Counted from the stretch's first letter, positions 9,176-17,807 are shown. The stretch is DNA of 64,000 nucleotides from Streptomyces tsukubensis (GCF_009296025.1 NZ_CP045178.1:8122001-8186000), one strand, 5' to 3'. Notes: generated from the sequence alone by a model not told the origin. Numbers and translations are program-made.

Positions 9176-9267
9176 TCAGGGGTCCTTGCAATATGGGAGT
9201 CCGATCAGGCCGCGAGGTGCGGTGCCGGCCCTCGCGGCTCGGGCGCCCATATTGCAAGGCCTCCTCA
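9176..9267. repeat. Palindromic intergenic element, medium form (copy 2)
   Basis: A 92-base hairpin. The left end TCAGGGGTCCTTGCAATA (9176-9193) and the right end read inward, TGAGGAGGCCTTGCAATA (9250-9267), continue into arms ending CCGCGAGG around a short centre. Here the ATCAG-bearing arm is on the left, opposite to copy 1. The element fills the gap between two convergent genes. Its last three bases (TCA, 9265-9267) are the stop codon of the minus-strand TetR gene. As RNA it would be a very stable bidirectional stem. Confidence 0.85.
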
Positions 9268-9915
9268 GGCGGGAGTGGCCCCGCGCCGGTCGGGGGTGAG
9301 CAGGTAGGCGAGTGCCATGTCGCTGAGTTCCTCCGCGTACCGGTGCTGGGCGGCCTCCCCGACCGCTGCGTCGGGGCGCAGGGAATTGTGGAAGCAGGCG
9401 CCGAGGACGGCGCGGGCCGTGGTGTCCAGAGCCGTCCCGGGGTCGGAGCGCCTGATCTGGTCCGCGTAGGGGGCCGCTGCTTCGAGCAGGAGCCGATGCA
9501 ACTCCGTGATGGTCCGGGCCCCGCGGTCGGGTGTGCCGCTTTTCCGTGCCCGCAGCAACTCGGGAAAGAGATTGCTGCTGTCGGCGAAGGATTGCAGCAG
9601 CGCGTGGGAGTAGGCGTCCAGGACGCCGGAGAGTGACGGATCGGCCAAGCGCAGTCGCTCGGCGACGTATTCCTCGCGGCGCTCAAGCATCCGCTCCGTG
9701 AGGGCGGTGATCAACTGCTCCTTGCCTTCGAAGCGGCGGTAGATCGAGCCGACGGCGACCCCGGCGCGTTCCGCGACGCCACTGATCGTCATCGCGTCCA
9801 GCCCCGTCGAGGACGCGATGTCCTCCGCCGCCCGCAGTACGCGAGCCAGCGTCTCGGCGCTCCGCACCTGCCGGGGCTCCCGGTAGTGCGTACGGCGGTT
9901 CGGCTCACCTGTCAT
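9265..9915 (-). CDS. TetR-family transcriptional regulator, divergent from PhlG-like gene
   Basis: A 216-residue one-component repressor. The N-terminal helix-turn-helix (about 20-65) contains LDAMTISGVAERAGVAVGSI and YRRFEGKEQLI; the rest is an all-helical ligand-binding domain. No Shine-Dalgarno sequence precedes either candidate ATG (9915 or 9924). A TTGTCA/GATACC pair would place transcription start at or near 9915, so the mRNA may be leaderless. The divergent gene at 10021 is the obvious target, with an inverted repeat between them. The stop codon lies inside a palindromic repeat element, so the C-terminus may have been altered by its insertion. Confidence 0.88.
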   Translation of the reverse strand: MTGEPNRRTHYREPRQVRSAETLARVLRAAEDIASSTGLDAMTISGVAERAGVAVGSIYRRFEGKEQLITALTERMLERREEYVAERLRLADPSLSGVLDAYSHALLQSFADSSNLFPELLRARKSGTPDRGARTITELHRLLLEAAAPYADQIRRSDPGTALDTTARAVLGACFHNSLRPDAAVGEAAQHRYAEELSDMALAYLLTPDRRGATPA

Positions 9916-9949
9916 ACGCCGCATGGTATCGGCGGCCGTGCGGACGTTC

Positions 9950-9980
9950 TTGACAAGGGGAGGGCCCCTCTGGGTAATCT
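9950..9980 (+). promoter_or_regulatory. Candidate promoter of PhlG-like gene
   Basis: TTGACA (9950-9955) and TAATCT (9975-9980) are separated by 19 bases and read toward the gene at 10021. The -35 is a perfect consensus match for the principal sigma factor. The spacing is two bases longer than ideal, leaving room for repression by the adjacent operator. Confidence 0.5.
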
Positions 9981-9981
9981 C

Positions 9982-10003
9982 GCGAATGTGAGTTCGCATT
10001 CGC
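9982..10003. promoter_or_regulatory. Candidate TetR operator
   Basis: A 22-base imperfect palindrome with perfect outer arms GCGAATG / CATTCGC; 18 of 22 positions are symmetric. It begins one base downstream of the candidate -10 and ends 17 bases before the PhlG-like start. That is where a divergent TetR repressor would block transcription. Confidence 0.6.
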
Positions 10004-10020
10004 ATATCATGGGAGGCCTT

Positions 10021-10719
10021 ATGGCCGGCGAAGAAGCACCCCTGCCCGCGACGGTGACGCTTGTGTCGGGCCCGACCGGCCCCGGCGGCATCGACGACTT
10101 CGAGCTGTTCTACGCACGGCGTGCTCTGGACCGCTTCAGGGCCAGGCTGGGGCGTCAGGGGCTGCTCGACCTCCTGGCGGCAGACATGGAGGAAGGCAAC
10201 GCCTTCCTGCGGGAGAGTGCTCGCGCCTCGGACGGGAACTTCACGGGAGGAACGACGGTGCTCGCGGCGCGGGGGATCACCTCGGGTGAGTTCCTGGCCT
10301 GGATGGACAAGACCTTCGCGGGCGACGAGAAACCCCTCCTCGCGGCGCACCCGGAGCACTATGTGATGGCCCCCGGCGCCGACGGCGCGTTCAACGTGGT
10401 GGAGAACATCGGCCCCTACGTCTGTTCCTTCTTCATGGGTGGCTGGGGGACGGACGCGATGGCGTGGGCGGCGGACGCGGATGAGCTTCTGCCGGAGTCC
10501 GAGTTCCCGCACAAGATGTCCTCGAACCTCTTCCTGGGCGACGGCGCGGTCGTCGGTCGGGCGCTGACCCAGTTCGGTGACACGACTGACGGGTTCACCG
10601 CCAGCCTGACGGTCTACGTGCCGTCGCTGTGTCCTGAGGTCGTTCTGGAGCACCACCTCCGGCACTACGCCGTCGAGTTCAGGAACTGGATCATCGCCGC
10701 CGCGGCGGCTCGTGTCTGA
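10021..10719 (+). CDS. PhlG-like (2,4-diacetylphloroglucinol hydrolase family) protein
   Basis: A 232-residue soluble protein. The C-terminal motif EHHLRHYAVEFRNW contains an H-x3-E pair like the zinc-binding His/Glu pair of PhlG, which cleaves a carbon-carbon bond in acylphloroglucinols. Upstream AHPEHY and VVENIG offer the other His and Glu ligands. Length and the NIGPYVCSFFMGGWG block also fit, but the assignment rests on motif memory and the substrate is unknown. The start at 10021 has GGGAGG five bases upstream. The TetR gene divergent to it parallels the phlG/phlH arrangement of pseudomonads. Two ester/amide hydrolase genes follow. Confidence 0.5.
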   Translation: MAGEEAPLPATVTLVSGPTGPGGIDDFELFYARRALDRFRARLGRQGLLDLLAADMEEGNAFLRESARASDGNFTGGTTVLAARGITSGEFLAWMDKTFAGDEKPLLAAHPEHYVMAPGADGAFNVVENIGPYVCSFFMGGWGTDAMAWAADADELLPESEFPHKMSSNLFLGDGAVVGRALTQFGDTTDGFTASLTVYVPSLCPEVVLEHHLRHYAVEFRNWIIAAAAARV

Positions 10720-10850
10720 GGGGCGCGTACCGCCCGTCCTCGGCTGGGATCCCGGCCGCCCCGCCGGGCGGACCGGCGGCGGGCCCGCGCCTTCCGGGGG
10801 TCGGGGTGGCCGCCGGGGGAGGGGGTCGGGTCTGTCTTCCGGAGTGGTAT

Positions 10851-10866
10851 CTCAACAGGCGTTGAG
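10851..10866. promoter_or_regulatory. TetR-type operator O1 (CTCAAC-N4-GTTGAG)
   Basis: A perfect palindrome with six-base half-sites. It overlaps a -35 (TTGAGT, 10862-10867) that is followed after 17 bases by TACGCT (10885-10890). The same TCAAC-N4-GTTGA core occurs at 13379-13392 in front of the second hydrolase and the TetR gene, so both promoters are probably controlled by that TetR protein. Confidence 0.7.
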
Positions 10867-10940
10867 TTTTCGGATACGCAGACATACGCTCGCGGCATCG
10901 CCGAAGCCCGTACGCGGGCGAAAGATGTAAGGGGCTCACC

Positions 10941-12683
10941 ATGAGTGACGACCAGAAGGTGTACGCGCCTTCCCACCCGCTGGAGCCGGGCGGCAGGTAC
11001 GGGATCCTGAGCGATTTCGAGCCCGGGACCCGAACGCTGGAGGCGGGCTCTCGGATCGCACCGCCCTTCAAGTCGCTGCCCGTCGACATCGTGCTCGACA
11101 AGGACGTCGCGGTCACCCTGCGTGACGGCGTCACGATTCATGTCGACGTCTTCCGTCCCGTCGGGGCGGAAAAGGTGCCGGTCATCGTGGCGTGGAGCCC
11201 TTACGGGAAGGGTCAGGGGACGTCCGCCAGTGTGCAGGGCATCTTCGGCATGGTCGGCCTGGACAACGGGATCGTCTCGGGTCTGGAGAAGTTCGAGGGC
11301 CCGGACCCGGCGTACTGGTGCGCGCGGGGCTACGCGATCTGCAACCCGGACATCCGGGGCGTAGCCCACTCGGAGGGCGACAGTGTGCTGTGGGACCGGC
11401 AGGAGGGCCGGGACTGCCACGACCTGATCGAGTGGCTGGGCGTCCAGGAGTGGTGCACCGGCAAGGTCGCGATGAGCGGTACCTCCTATCTCGCCGCCTC
11501 CCAGTGGTTCACCGCGGCCGAACAGCCGCCGCACCTGGCGGCGATCAACCCCTGGGAGGGCGTGAGCGACGTCTACCGCGACCTGGTGATGCGCGGCGGT
11601 ATGCCCGATACCGGATTCGCCGGGCAGCTCCAGGACAATAGCTTCTTCGGCAACGGCCAGAAGGAGGACATCCTCACCGAGGCCGAGCGCTACCCGCTGA
11701 TGAACGGCCTGTGGGAGAACAAGATCCCGCGGTTCGAGAAGATCACCGTGCCCGCGTACGTCGTCGCCAGCTACTCCAACACGCTGCACACCGCGGGAAC
11801 CTTCCGCGCCTGGCGCAGGATGGAGTCCGAGGACAAGTGGCTGCGTATCCACAACAGCCAGGAGTGGCCCGACTACTACGACGAGGCGAACAGGGAGGAC
11901 CTGCGCCGGTTCTTCGACCGTTTCCTCAAGGGCGAGGAGAACGGGTGGGAGCGGACGCCTCGCGTGCGCTACTCCGTCCTCGACCTCCAGGGCGGCGACC
12001 GGGTGAACATCCCGGCGGACCGGTTCCCGCCTGCGGAGGTCACAGCGGCCAAGTACTACCTCGACGGCAGCTCAAGGACGTTGTCCACAGAGGCACCCGC
12101 CGCCGAGGCGACGGCGGGCTACACCGTGGGGTCCAACCCGGACGCGGTGTCGTTCGTCACCTGCTTCGAGCGGGAGACGACGCTGGTCGGGTACCCGAAG
12201 GCCCATCTCTGGGTCGAGGCGAAGGGGGCGGACGACATGGACCTGTTCGTGCTCGTCCAGAAGCTGGACGCGTACGGCACGCCGCTCCAGCAGTTCACCG
12301 TGCCGAATCAGGGGGCCATGGTCCAGGACGTCACCGAGCGGGGTGCCTCGATCCTGCGGTACAAGGGCGCCGACGGACGGCTGCGCGTCTCGATGCGCCA
12401 CCTGGACAAGGCCCTGTCCACTGAGGACGTCCCCGCGCACAGCTTCGACCGGGTCGAGAAGCTCTCACCGGGCGAGGTCGTCGACGTCGAGATCGACCTG
12501 CTTCCCATCGGGCTCGCCTTCGGCGCGGGTGAACAGCTTCGCCTCGTCATCAGCGGCCGGTCGCTCCTCGGCACGATGATGCCCGGCATCCGTGAGTACG
12601 CCCCCGCCAACACCGGACAGCACATCGTCCACACCGGGGGCGACCGGGCGTCGTACCTACGACTCCCCGTAAAGACGGTGTGA
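10941..12683 (+). CDS. CocE/NonD-family (X-Pro dipeptidyl-peptidase S15-like) hydrolase A
   Basis: A 580-residue alpha/beta hydrolase of the CocE/cephalosporin-ester-hydrolase group. The nucleophile elbow AMSGTSYLAAS holds the catalytic Ser at about residue 182. LRIHNSQEWPDYYDE supplies the probable catalytic His region. The C-terminal jelly roll (about 375-575) contains YPKAHLWVEAKGADDMDLF. No signal peptide is seen, so it is cytoplasmic. Such enzymes hydrolyse esters or amides of small molecules. The ATG lies about nine bases after GTAAGGGG. It shares an operator with hydrolase B, so the two likely act on one inducing substrate. Confidence 0.85.
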   Translation: MSDDQKVYAPSHPLEPGGRYGILSDFEPGTRTLEAGSRIAPPFKSLPVDIVLDKDVAVTLRDGVTIHVDVFRPVGAEKVPVIVAWSPYGKGQGTSASVQGIFGMVGLDNGIVSGLEKFEGPDPAYWCARGYAICNPDIRGVAHSEGDSVLWDRQEGRDCHDLIEWLGVQEWCTGKVAMSGTSYLAASQWFTAAEQPPHLAAINPWEGVSDVYRDLVMRGGMPDTGFAGQLQDNSFFGNGQKEDILTEAERYPLMNGLWENKIPRFEKITVPAYVVASYSNTLHTAGTFRAWRRMESEDKWLRIHNSQEWPDYYDEANREDLRRFFDRFLKGEENGWERTPRVRYSVLDLQGGDRVNIPADRFPPAEVTAAKYYLDGSSRTLSTEAPAAEATAGYTVGSNPDAVSFVTCFERETTLVGYPKAHLWVEAKGADDMDLFVLVQKLDAYGTPLQQFTVPNQGAMVQDVTERGASILRYKGADGRLRVSMRHLDKALSTEDVPAHSFDRVEKLSPGEVVDVEIDLLPIGLAFGAGEQLRLVISGRSLLGTMMPGIREYAPANTGQHIVHTGGDRASYLRLPVKTV

Positions 12684-12690
12684 CCCCGGC

Positions 12691-12721
12691 GGCCCGGCCC
12701 CGCTTCGGTGCGGGCCGGGCC
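12691..12721. terminator. Bidirectional terminator between convergent genes
   Basis: GGCCCGGCCCCGC (12691-12703) pairs with GCGGGCCGGGCC (12710-12721) with one bulged C and a six-base loop. The hairpin sits in the 40-base gap between hydrolase A and the convergent TetR gene. No U-tract is present, as is usual in Streptomyces. Confidence 0.75.
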
Positions 12722-12723
12722 CG

Positions 12724-13350
12724 TCAAGGGCGTGGCCGGGGGACGAGCAGCTCCTGCAGCGCGGGTCCGACCCGCTCGACGATGGACTCGGTGTCCTCGC
12801 CCGCGAGGAGAGGGACCTCGACCACCCGCCGCCCGACCACGACGCCGATCAGCATGGACGCTGCCAGGGCCACCCGGACCGCGCTGTCGTGGTCGTCGAG
12901 CGCGCGCCGGTTCGTCTCCTCGGTCAGGCGGGACTCGATGAACTCCCTGAGCTGCGCCGTCGCCTGCTCGTTCGCGAGGGCTCCGCGGAGCATGGCCAGC
13001 AAGGCTGCCGCGTCCTTCGAATCGCTCTCCCACACGTTCAAGTGGGCTCGGACGACTCGTTGGCCCAGTGATTCCTCGGGGCCGTCGAACGCGTCGGCGA
13101 ACCTGGCGAGCGCCTCTGGCGAGATCGACATCACCGCGGCGAACAACTCGTCCTTCGACCGGAAGAACTGCATCACCAGTGCGGCGTCGACGCCGGCGTC
13201 AGCGGCGATCCTGCGGATCGTCGCGGCTTTGAAGCCGTCCGACGCGAAGCGGGCGCGCGCGGCGTCAAGGACCGCCTGACGGGTCGCGTTCCGGCCGGGC
13301 CGCCGTCCGCGCGGTGGACGCGACGCCGAGGCTGTGATGTCTGCGGGCAT
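12724..13350 (-). CDS. TetR-family regulator of the two hydrolase genes
   Basis: A 208-residue repressor. A basic leader (RPPRGRRPGRNATRQ) precedes the helix-turn-helix (about 25-70: FKAATIRRIAADAGVDAAL, MQFFRSKDELFAAV). A helical C-terminal domain follows with the TetR_C pattern (MLRGALANEQATAQL, ALAASMLIGVVVGR). The TCAAC-N4-GTTGA palindrome is 29 bases upstream of its start, pointing to autoregulation, and the same site precedes both flanking hydrolase genes. It is convergent with hydrolase A and divergent from hydrolase B. Confidence 0.9.
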   Translation of the reverse strand: MPADITASASRPPRGRRPGRNATRQAVLDAARARFASDGFKAATIRRIAADAGVDAALVMQFFRSKDELFAAVMSISPEALARFADAFDGPEESLGQRVVRAHLNVWESDSKDAAALLAMLRGALANEQATAQLREFIESRLTEETNRRALDDHDSAVRVALAASMLIGVVVGRRVVEVPLLAGEDTESIVERVGPALQELLVPRPRP

Positions 13351-13378
13351 ACAGGCAGTCTAGCGATCGACGTAAATA

Positions 13379-13392
13379 TCAACGACGGTTGA
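13379..13392. promoter_or_regulatory. TetR-type operator O2 (TCAAC-N4-GTTGA)
   Basis: Same core half-sites and spacing as O1. It lies between the divergent TetR gene (start 13350) and hydrolase B (start 13495). The right half overlaps TTGAGT (13389-13394), a possible -35 toward hydrolase B, repeating the O1 geometry. Confidence 0.7.
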
Positions 13393-13494
13393 GTTAACGT
13401 ATTCACCACTCCAGGCTCGACGGAAGCGGATCGGCGGCTTCCCGGCCCGGCCGTGACCGCGACGGCGCCAACGACCGAAGACAAGGAAGAGACA

Positions 13495-15720
13495 ATGACC
13501 CTTACAGGCGTCCTGGCAGGGCCCATAGCCGGACTCAAGTACGAGACCCCCACTCACCGCGGACTGACCAATGAGCGTGGCGAGTTCCCGTACGAGAACG
13601 GGGAACGTGTCGCGTTCCTTGTCGGCGACACCTCGATCGGACACGTCCGCGCGGCGCCCCGGATCCATCTCGCGCAGATCGTCGCGCGGGTCGACGGGGA
13701 CATCAACAAGCTGAAGGACCCGGGCGTCACCAACATCGCGCGTCTGGTGTTCACGCTCGGCCGCGGCGACGTCCGGGACCACGGAACCGCCATAGCTCCC
13801 GAGGCACATGACCTCATCGGCGATCGGGAGATCGACTTCCGTCACGACGCCGACTACGCGGGCACCGGCGTGTCCGACAAGATCCAGGCATTCACCGACG
13901 ACGATGTCATCGTCGAACTCCTCTACGACCTGAACAGGGCAGGCCTTTCCCCCGGCGAGGCAGCACGAGAGCTGTGCACCCCCGCGCGTGCCCGTAACGA
14001 ACTCCGCCGCAACGCCATGGGCATCCTCCGCTTCCGTGACGTCAAGATCCCGCTCCAGAACGGTCAGCATGTGTTCGCCGACGTATTCCGTCCCGCGGAG
14101 CCGGGGGTCTACCCGGCCATCGTCAGTTGCGGCCCGTACGGCAAGGCGTTCCACCACCACTCCATTTGCGATGACGCCGACCTGGAGCGCCACGAACAGA
14201 TGGAGGAGGACTACTTCTTCGGCAACGCCGAGGGCCAGCAGTTCGAGAACCACGAGACCGTCAACACCGCGACGTGGGTACCCGACGGATATGCCGTCGT
14301 CCGCGTCGACATGCCGGGTTCCGGCAAGAGCCCCGGCCGGCTCGCTCCGTGGGGCATCGCCGGGGCGGAGGCGTTCCGCGACGCGATCGAGTGGGCCGGG
14401 GTCCAACCCTGGTCGAATGGCGCGGTCGGACTCTGGGGCATGTCGTACCTCGCCGTCAGCCAGCATGCCGCCGCGAGCCTGCGGCCCCCGCACCTCAAAG
14501 CGATGATCGCCATCGGTACCGATGTCGACCTGTACGAAGAGGTCGCCTACAACGGCGGGATCCTCAACGAGCAATTCTTTCCGACCTGGAAAGAGTCCGG
14601 GTTCGTGCCGGCCATCTGCGGTGAACCCGACATCGCGGATTTCACGCGCGTCATGAAGGAGAGCCCCTTCAAGGACTCCGACCCGGACATCATCTTCGGG
14701 CCGCGCGCTGAGATGTTCATGAGCCCGGATCTGAGCGAGGTCACGGTGCCGCTGTGGTCCGTCGCCGCCACCACACACCTCGCCCACTTCCACCAGCTCG
14801 GCAGTAGCGAGGCATACCTCAACACCCCGACCTCCGACAAGAAGCTCGACTTCTGGGAGGACTGGTTCCAGAAGTCGTACGCGGCAGACAGCGTCGCCCG
14901 GCACAAGGCGTTCTTCGACCACTGGCTCAAAGGCATCGACAACGGGATTATGGACACCCCGCCGGTGCGCCTGGAGATTCGCACCGGCAACGGGGCTTCC
15001 TACCTCCAGGAGGAGAACGAGTGGCCGATCGCCAGGACGGACTACACCAAGTGGTTCTTCGACGCGAGCCCGTCCGACTGGACCGGAGACACCGCACGTA
15101 CCGGCTTTCTGCGGCTTTCGGCGTCGGAGCCGACCGCTGAGCAGGAGGCGAGCTACTCCGCGGACGTCGAGTCTGCGCATCCCCGCACGACCGGCGTCTC
15201 CTTCGTCAGCGAACCTCTGACAGAGGACTCGGTCGTCGCCGGATACGGCAAAGCCGCGCTGTGGGTGTCTTCCACGAGCGAGGACATGGACATCTACGTC
15301 TCGGTACGCGTCATCGACGAGCGGGATCGCGAAGTCGACTTCCCCGGCATCACCACGATGAACTACCCGAGCCGCATCGCTCCACTCACCAAGGGGTGGC
15401 TCAAGGCGTCGCATCGCAAGCTCGACGAGCGACGTTCCACCCCCCGCACGCCCAAGCACACCCATCTGAAGGACGACCACGCACCACTTCGTGACGGTGA
15501 GGTGGTGTTGGTCGAGATCGAACTCATCCCCAACACAGGGTTCATCCGGAGGGGCCAACGCCTCCGGGTGGACATCCAGCCGTACGACGGTGTCGCACAC
15601 GGGCTGCACCACGCCTACGACGTGAGGTATCACGCGGGTGCGAGCAACACGGTCCACACCGGCCCCGGCCGCGTCGGATACGTGCAGCTCCCGATCGTGC
15701 CGCGGCGGCCGGCGGCGTAG
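13495..15720 (+). CDS. CocE/S15-like hydrolase B with an N-terminal extension domain
   Basis: A 741-residue hydrolase. Residues 1 to about 170 form an extra domain rich in Gly/Tyr turns (GPIAGLKYET, TNERGEFPYENGERVAFLVG). This pattern is seen in secreted beta-repeat proteins and is uncommon in front of an S15 fold. The hydrolase core follows, with SCGPYGKAF, DMPGSGKSPG and the nucleophile elbow LWGMSYLAVS (Ser at about 320), then a C-terminal jelly roll (about 510-740). No signal peptide precedes the extension. The ATG at 13495 is preferred over a GTG 42 bases upstream because of AAGGAAGAG ahead of it. It is under operator O2, so probably co-induced with hydrolase A. Confidence 0.83.
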   Translation: MTLTGVLAGPIAGLKYETPTHRGLTNERGEFPYENGERVAFLVGDTSIGHVRAAPRIHLAQIVARVDGDINKLKDPGVTNIARLVFTLGRGDVRDHGTAIAPEAHDLIGDREIDFRHDADYAGTGVSDKIQAFTDDDVIVELLYDLNRAGLSPGEAARELCTPARARNELRRNAMGILRFRDVKIPLQNGQHVFADVFRPAEPGVYPAIVSCGPYGKAFHHHSICDDADLERHEQMEEDYFFGNAEGQQFENHETVNTATWVPDGYAVVRVDMPGSGKSPGRLAPWGIAGAEAFRDAIEWAGVQPWSNGAVGLWGMSYLAVSQHAAASLRPPHLKAMIAIGTDVDLYEEVAYNGGILNEQFFPTWKESGFVPAICGEPDIADFTRVMKESPFKDSDPDIIFGPRAEMFMSPDLSEVTVPLWSVAATTHLAHFHQLGSSEAYLNTPTSDKKLDFWEDWFQKSYAADSVARHKAFFDHWLKGIDNGIMDTPPVRLEIRTGNGASYLQEENEWPIARTDYTKWFFDASPSDWTGDTARTGFLRLSASEPTAEQEASYSADVESAHPRTTGVSFVSEPLTEDSVVAGYGKAALWVSSTSEDMDIYVSVRVIDERDREVDFPGITTMNYPSRIAPLTKGWLKASHRKLDERRSTPRTPKHTHLKDDHAPLRDGEVVLVEIELIPNTGFIRRGQRLRVDIQPYDGVAHGLHHAYDVRYHAGASNTVHTGPGRVGYVQLPIVPRRPAA

Positions 15721-16109
15721 GTGTCGCACCTGACAAGCCGGCCCGCGCGGAGCCGGACACGTGGTGGGACATGGGCCCAGCTCTCCGGGGTCACCTCGCT
15801 CGAATCCTTTTTCTGCGGGCTCGTGCCGCAGTTGACGGAGTGGGCCGCGCCGCCGGTCCAGGCGCGGACCCGTGCCGAAAGCGGTGGACCACCACGTGTC
15901 GGGTCGGGGCGGGGAGGTGTCGCGCGCGAGGAGATCCGTCTGGCGGCGGGCGGAGCGCCGTACGACCACGTCCGGGGAGCGCAGCGCGTCCGGCGGGGGA
16001 GGGGAGTGTTGCGCGCCCCCTTGACACGTGCATGTTGTGACGGTCTGATGTGGTTGCTTTCGTTCGTCCTTGTTGAATTGTGCGCCAACCATCCCCCAAG
16101 GAGCCGCAC
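15721..16109 (+). promoter_or_regulatory. Upstream region of alpha-galactosidase gene
   Basis: Nearly 390 bases without a supported gene. A candidate promoter is TTGACA (16021-16026) with TCTGAT (16044-16049) at 17-base spacing, about 60 bases before the GH27 start. No LacI-type GAGAGCGCTCTC site is present here, so this gene is probably outside the 28-38 kb regulon. Confidence 0.45.
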
Positions 16110-17783
16110 ATGCCGCACGAACGGCACAGTTTCAGACAACGTTTTGCGGCTTCGGTCGCTTCGCTCACGCTGGCCGCCGGTGGTCTGGCGGGCGCGGGGG
16201 CGGTGGCCTCGGGGGTCGCGGTCAGTACGCAGATCGCCGCCGTGGCCATCGCGCCGAAGGCAGCCGCGGCCGAGAACGGCCTGGCCAGGACCCCACAGAT
16301 GGGCTTCAACAACTGGAACACCACGGGCTGCGGATCGCAGTTCAACGAGGCGATGGTCAAGGGCATCGCCGACCTCTTCGTCTCCGAGGGCCTGAAGGCC
16401 GCCGGTTACACCTACGTCAACCTCGACGACTGCTGGGCGCTGCCCTCGCGCGACGCCGCCGGTGATCTGGTGCCCGACCCGGCACGCTTCCCGAACGGGA
16501 TCAAGGCCGTCGCGGACTACGTGCATTCCAAGGGCCTGAAGTTCGGCCTGTACTCCAGCGCGGGCACCAAGACCTGCGCGGACAACGGCTTTCCCGGCGG
16601 CCTCGGCCACGAGAAGCAGGACGCCGACCTGTGGGCCTCCTGGGGTGTGGACTACCTCAAGTACGACAACTGCAACAACACCGGCGCCGACGCGCAGACC
16701 CGGTACAGGACGATGGGCGACGCGCTCAAGGCCACCGGCCGCCCCATCCTCTACAGCATCTGCGAGTGGGGCTCCAACCAGCCCTGGAACTGGGCGCCGT
16801 CCATCGGCAACTCCTGGCGCACCACCGGAGACATCAACGACACCTGGTCCAAGATGATCGACATCGCCCATCAGAACCAGCCGCGCGCGCAGTACGCCAA
16901 ACCCGGCGCCTGGAACGACCCGGACATGCTGGAAGTCGGCAACGGTGGCATGTCCGACACCGAGTACCGCACCCACTTCAGCCTCTGGGCGCAAATGGCC
17001 GCCCCGCTGCTCATCGGCAGCGACATCCGCTCCGCGAGCCCGGCGACGCTGACCATCCTCAAGAACACCGACGTGATCGCCGTCGACCAGGACCCGCTGG
17101 GCAAACAGGGCACCGTCGTTTCCTCCTCGGGCGGGCTCGTCGTCATGTCGAAACAGTTGGCGAACGGCGACCGCTCGGTCACCCTCACCAACGAGAACGC
17201 CTCCGCCGCCACCGTCAGCACCTCGGCCGCCGCGGCCGGACTGCCGACCGCGTCCTCGTACAGGCTCGCCAATCTGTGGTCGAAGGCGGTGTCTTCGACG
17301 GGCGGCCCGATCAGCGCACAGGTGCCCGCGCACGGCACGGTGATGTACCGGGTCTCGGCCGGAACCGGCAGCAGTACCGGTACGACCCATCCGCTGATCA
17401 GTGCCTCCTCCCAGCGCTGCCTGGACGCGGAAGGCGGCGCTACCGAGCCTGGTACCAAGATCGAGATCTGGGACTGCCACGGCCGCGCCAACCAGGCCGT
17501 GACGCTCACCGCCGCCGGTGAGCTGCGTCTTTACGGCGGCTCGCAGTGTGTCGACGCCTACGACAAGCAGACCGACCCGGGTACCGCGGTACACCTGTGG
17601 ACCTGCAACGGCGGTGCCAACCAGCAGTGGAGGCTCAACCCCAACGGAACCATCACCGGGGTCCAGTCGGGACTGTGCCTCGATGTCACGGGCGGTGACA
17701 AGCCCGCGGGCAACGTCAACGGCACCGCGCTGGAGTTGTGGACCTGCAACGGCGGCGCCAACCAGCAGTGGAGCCTGGGCTGA
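16110..17783 (+). CDS. Secreted GH27 alpha-galactosidase with CBM13
   Basis: A 557-residue secreted enzyme. A long Ala-rich signal region (about 1-54) precedes the GH27 TIM barrel, which starts at LARTPQMGFNNWNT. The nucleophile Asp lies in YLKYDNCN and the acid/base Asp in WNDPDMLE. A C-terminal beta domain ends near residue 425, and a ricin-type CBM13 (about 430-557) has QQW repeats with paired cysteines. It releases terminal alpha-linked galactose from galactomannan or raffinose-type sugars. AAGGAG lies six bases before the ATG. The gene is monocistronic, ended by a strong hairpin. Confidence 0.93.
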   Translation: MPHERHSFRQRFAASVASLTLAAGGLAGAGAVASGVAVSTQIAAVAIAPKAAAAENGLARTPQMGFNNWNTTGCGSQFNEAMVKGIADLFVSEGLKAAGYTYVNLDDCWALPSRDAAGDLVPDPARFPNGIKAVADYVHSKGLKFGLYSSAGTKTCADNGFPGGLGHEKQDADLWASWGVDYLKYDNCNNTGADAQTRYRTMGDALKATGRPILYSICEWGSNQPWNWAPSIGNSWRTTGDINDTWSKMIDIAHQNQPRAQYAKPGAWNDPDMLEVGNGGMSDTEYRTHFSLWAQMAAPLLIGSDIRSASPATLTILKNTDVIAVDQDPLGKQGTVVSSSGGLVVMSKQLANGDRSVTLTNENASAATVSTSAAAAGLPTASSYRLANLWSKAVSSTGGPISAQVPAHGTVMYRVSAGTGSSTGTTHPLISASSQRCLDAEGGATEPGTKIEIWDCHGRANQAVTLTAAGELRLYGGSQCVDAYDKQTDPGTAVHLWTCNGGANQQWRLNPNGTITGVQSGLCLDVTGGDKPAGNVNGTALELWTCNGGANQQWSLG

Positions 17784-17807
17784 TCCTTCCACCCGGCCGT
17801 CGAGGGA

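Noticed and set aside
13453..13494. Upstream GTG start for hydrolase B
   Set aside because: The 14 extra residues are polar and AAGGAAGAG is placed for the ATG at 13495.
13360..16092. Very long minus-strand open frame (about 910 residues)
   Set aside because: It lies antisense to hydrolase B; its composition (Gly/Val/Arg/Asp-rich, no motif) is that of a GC-rich shadow frame.
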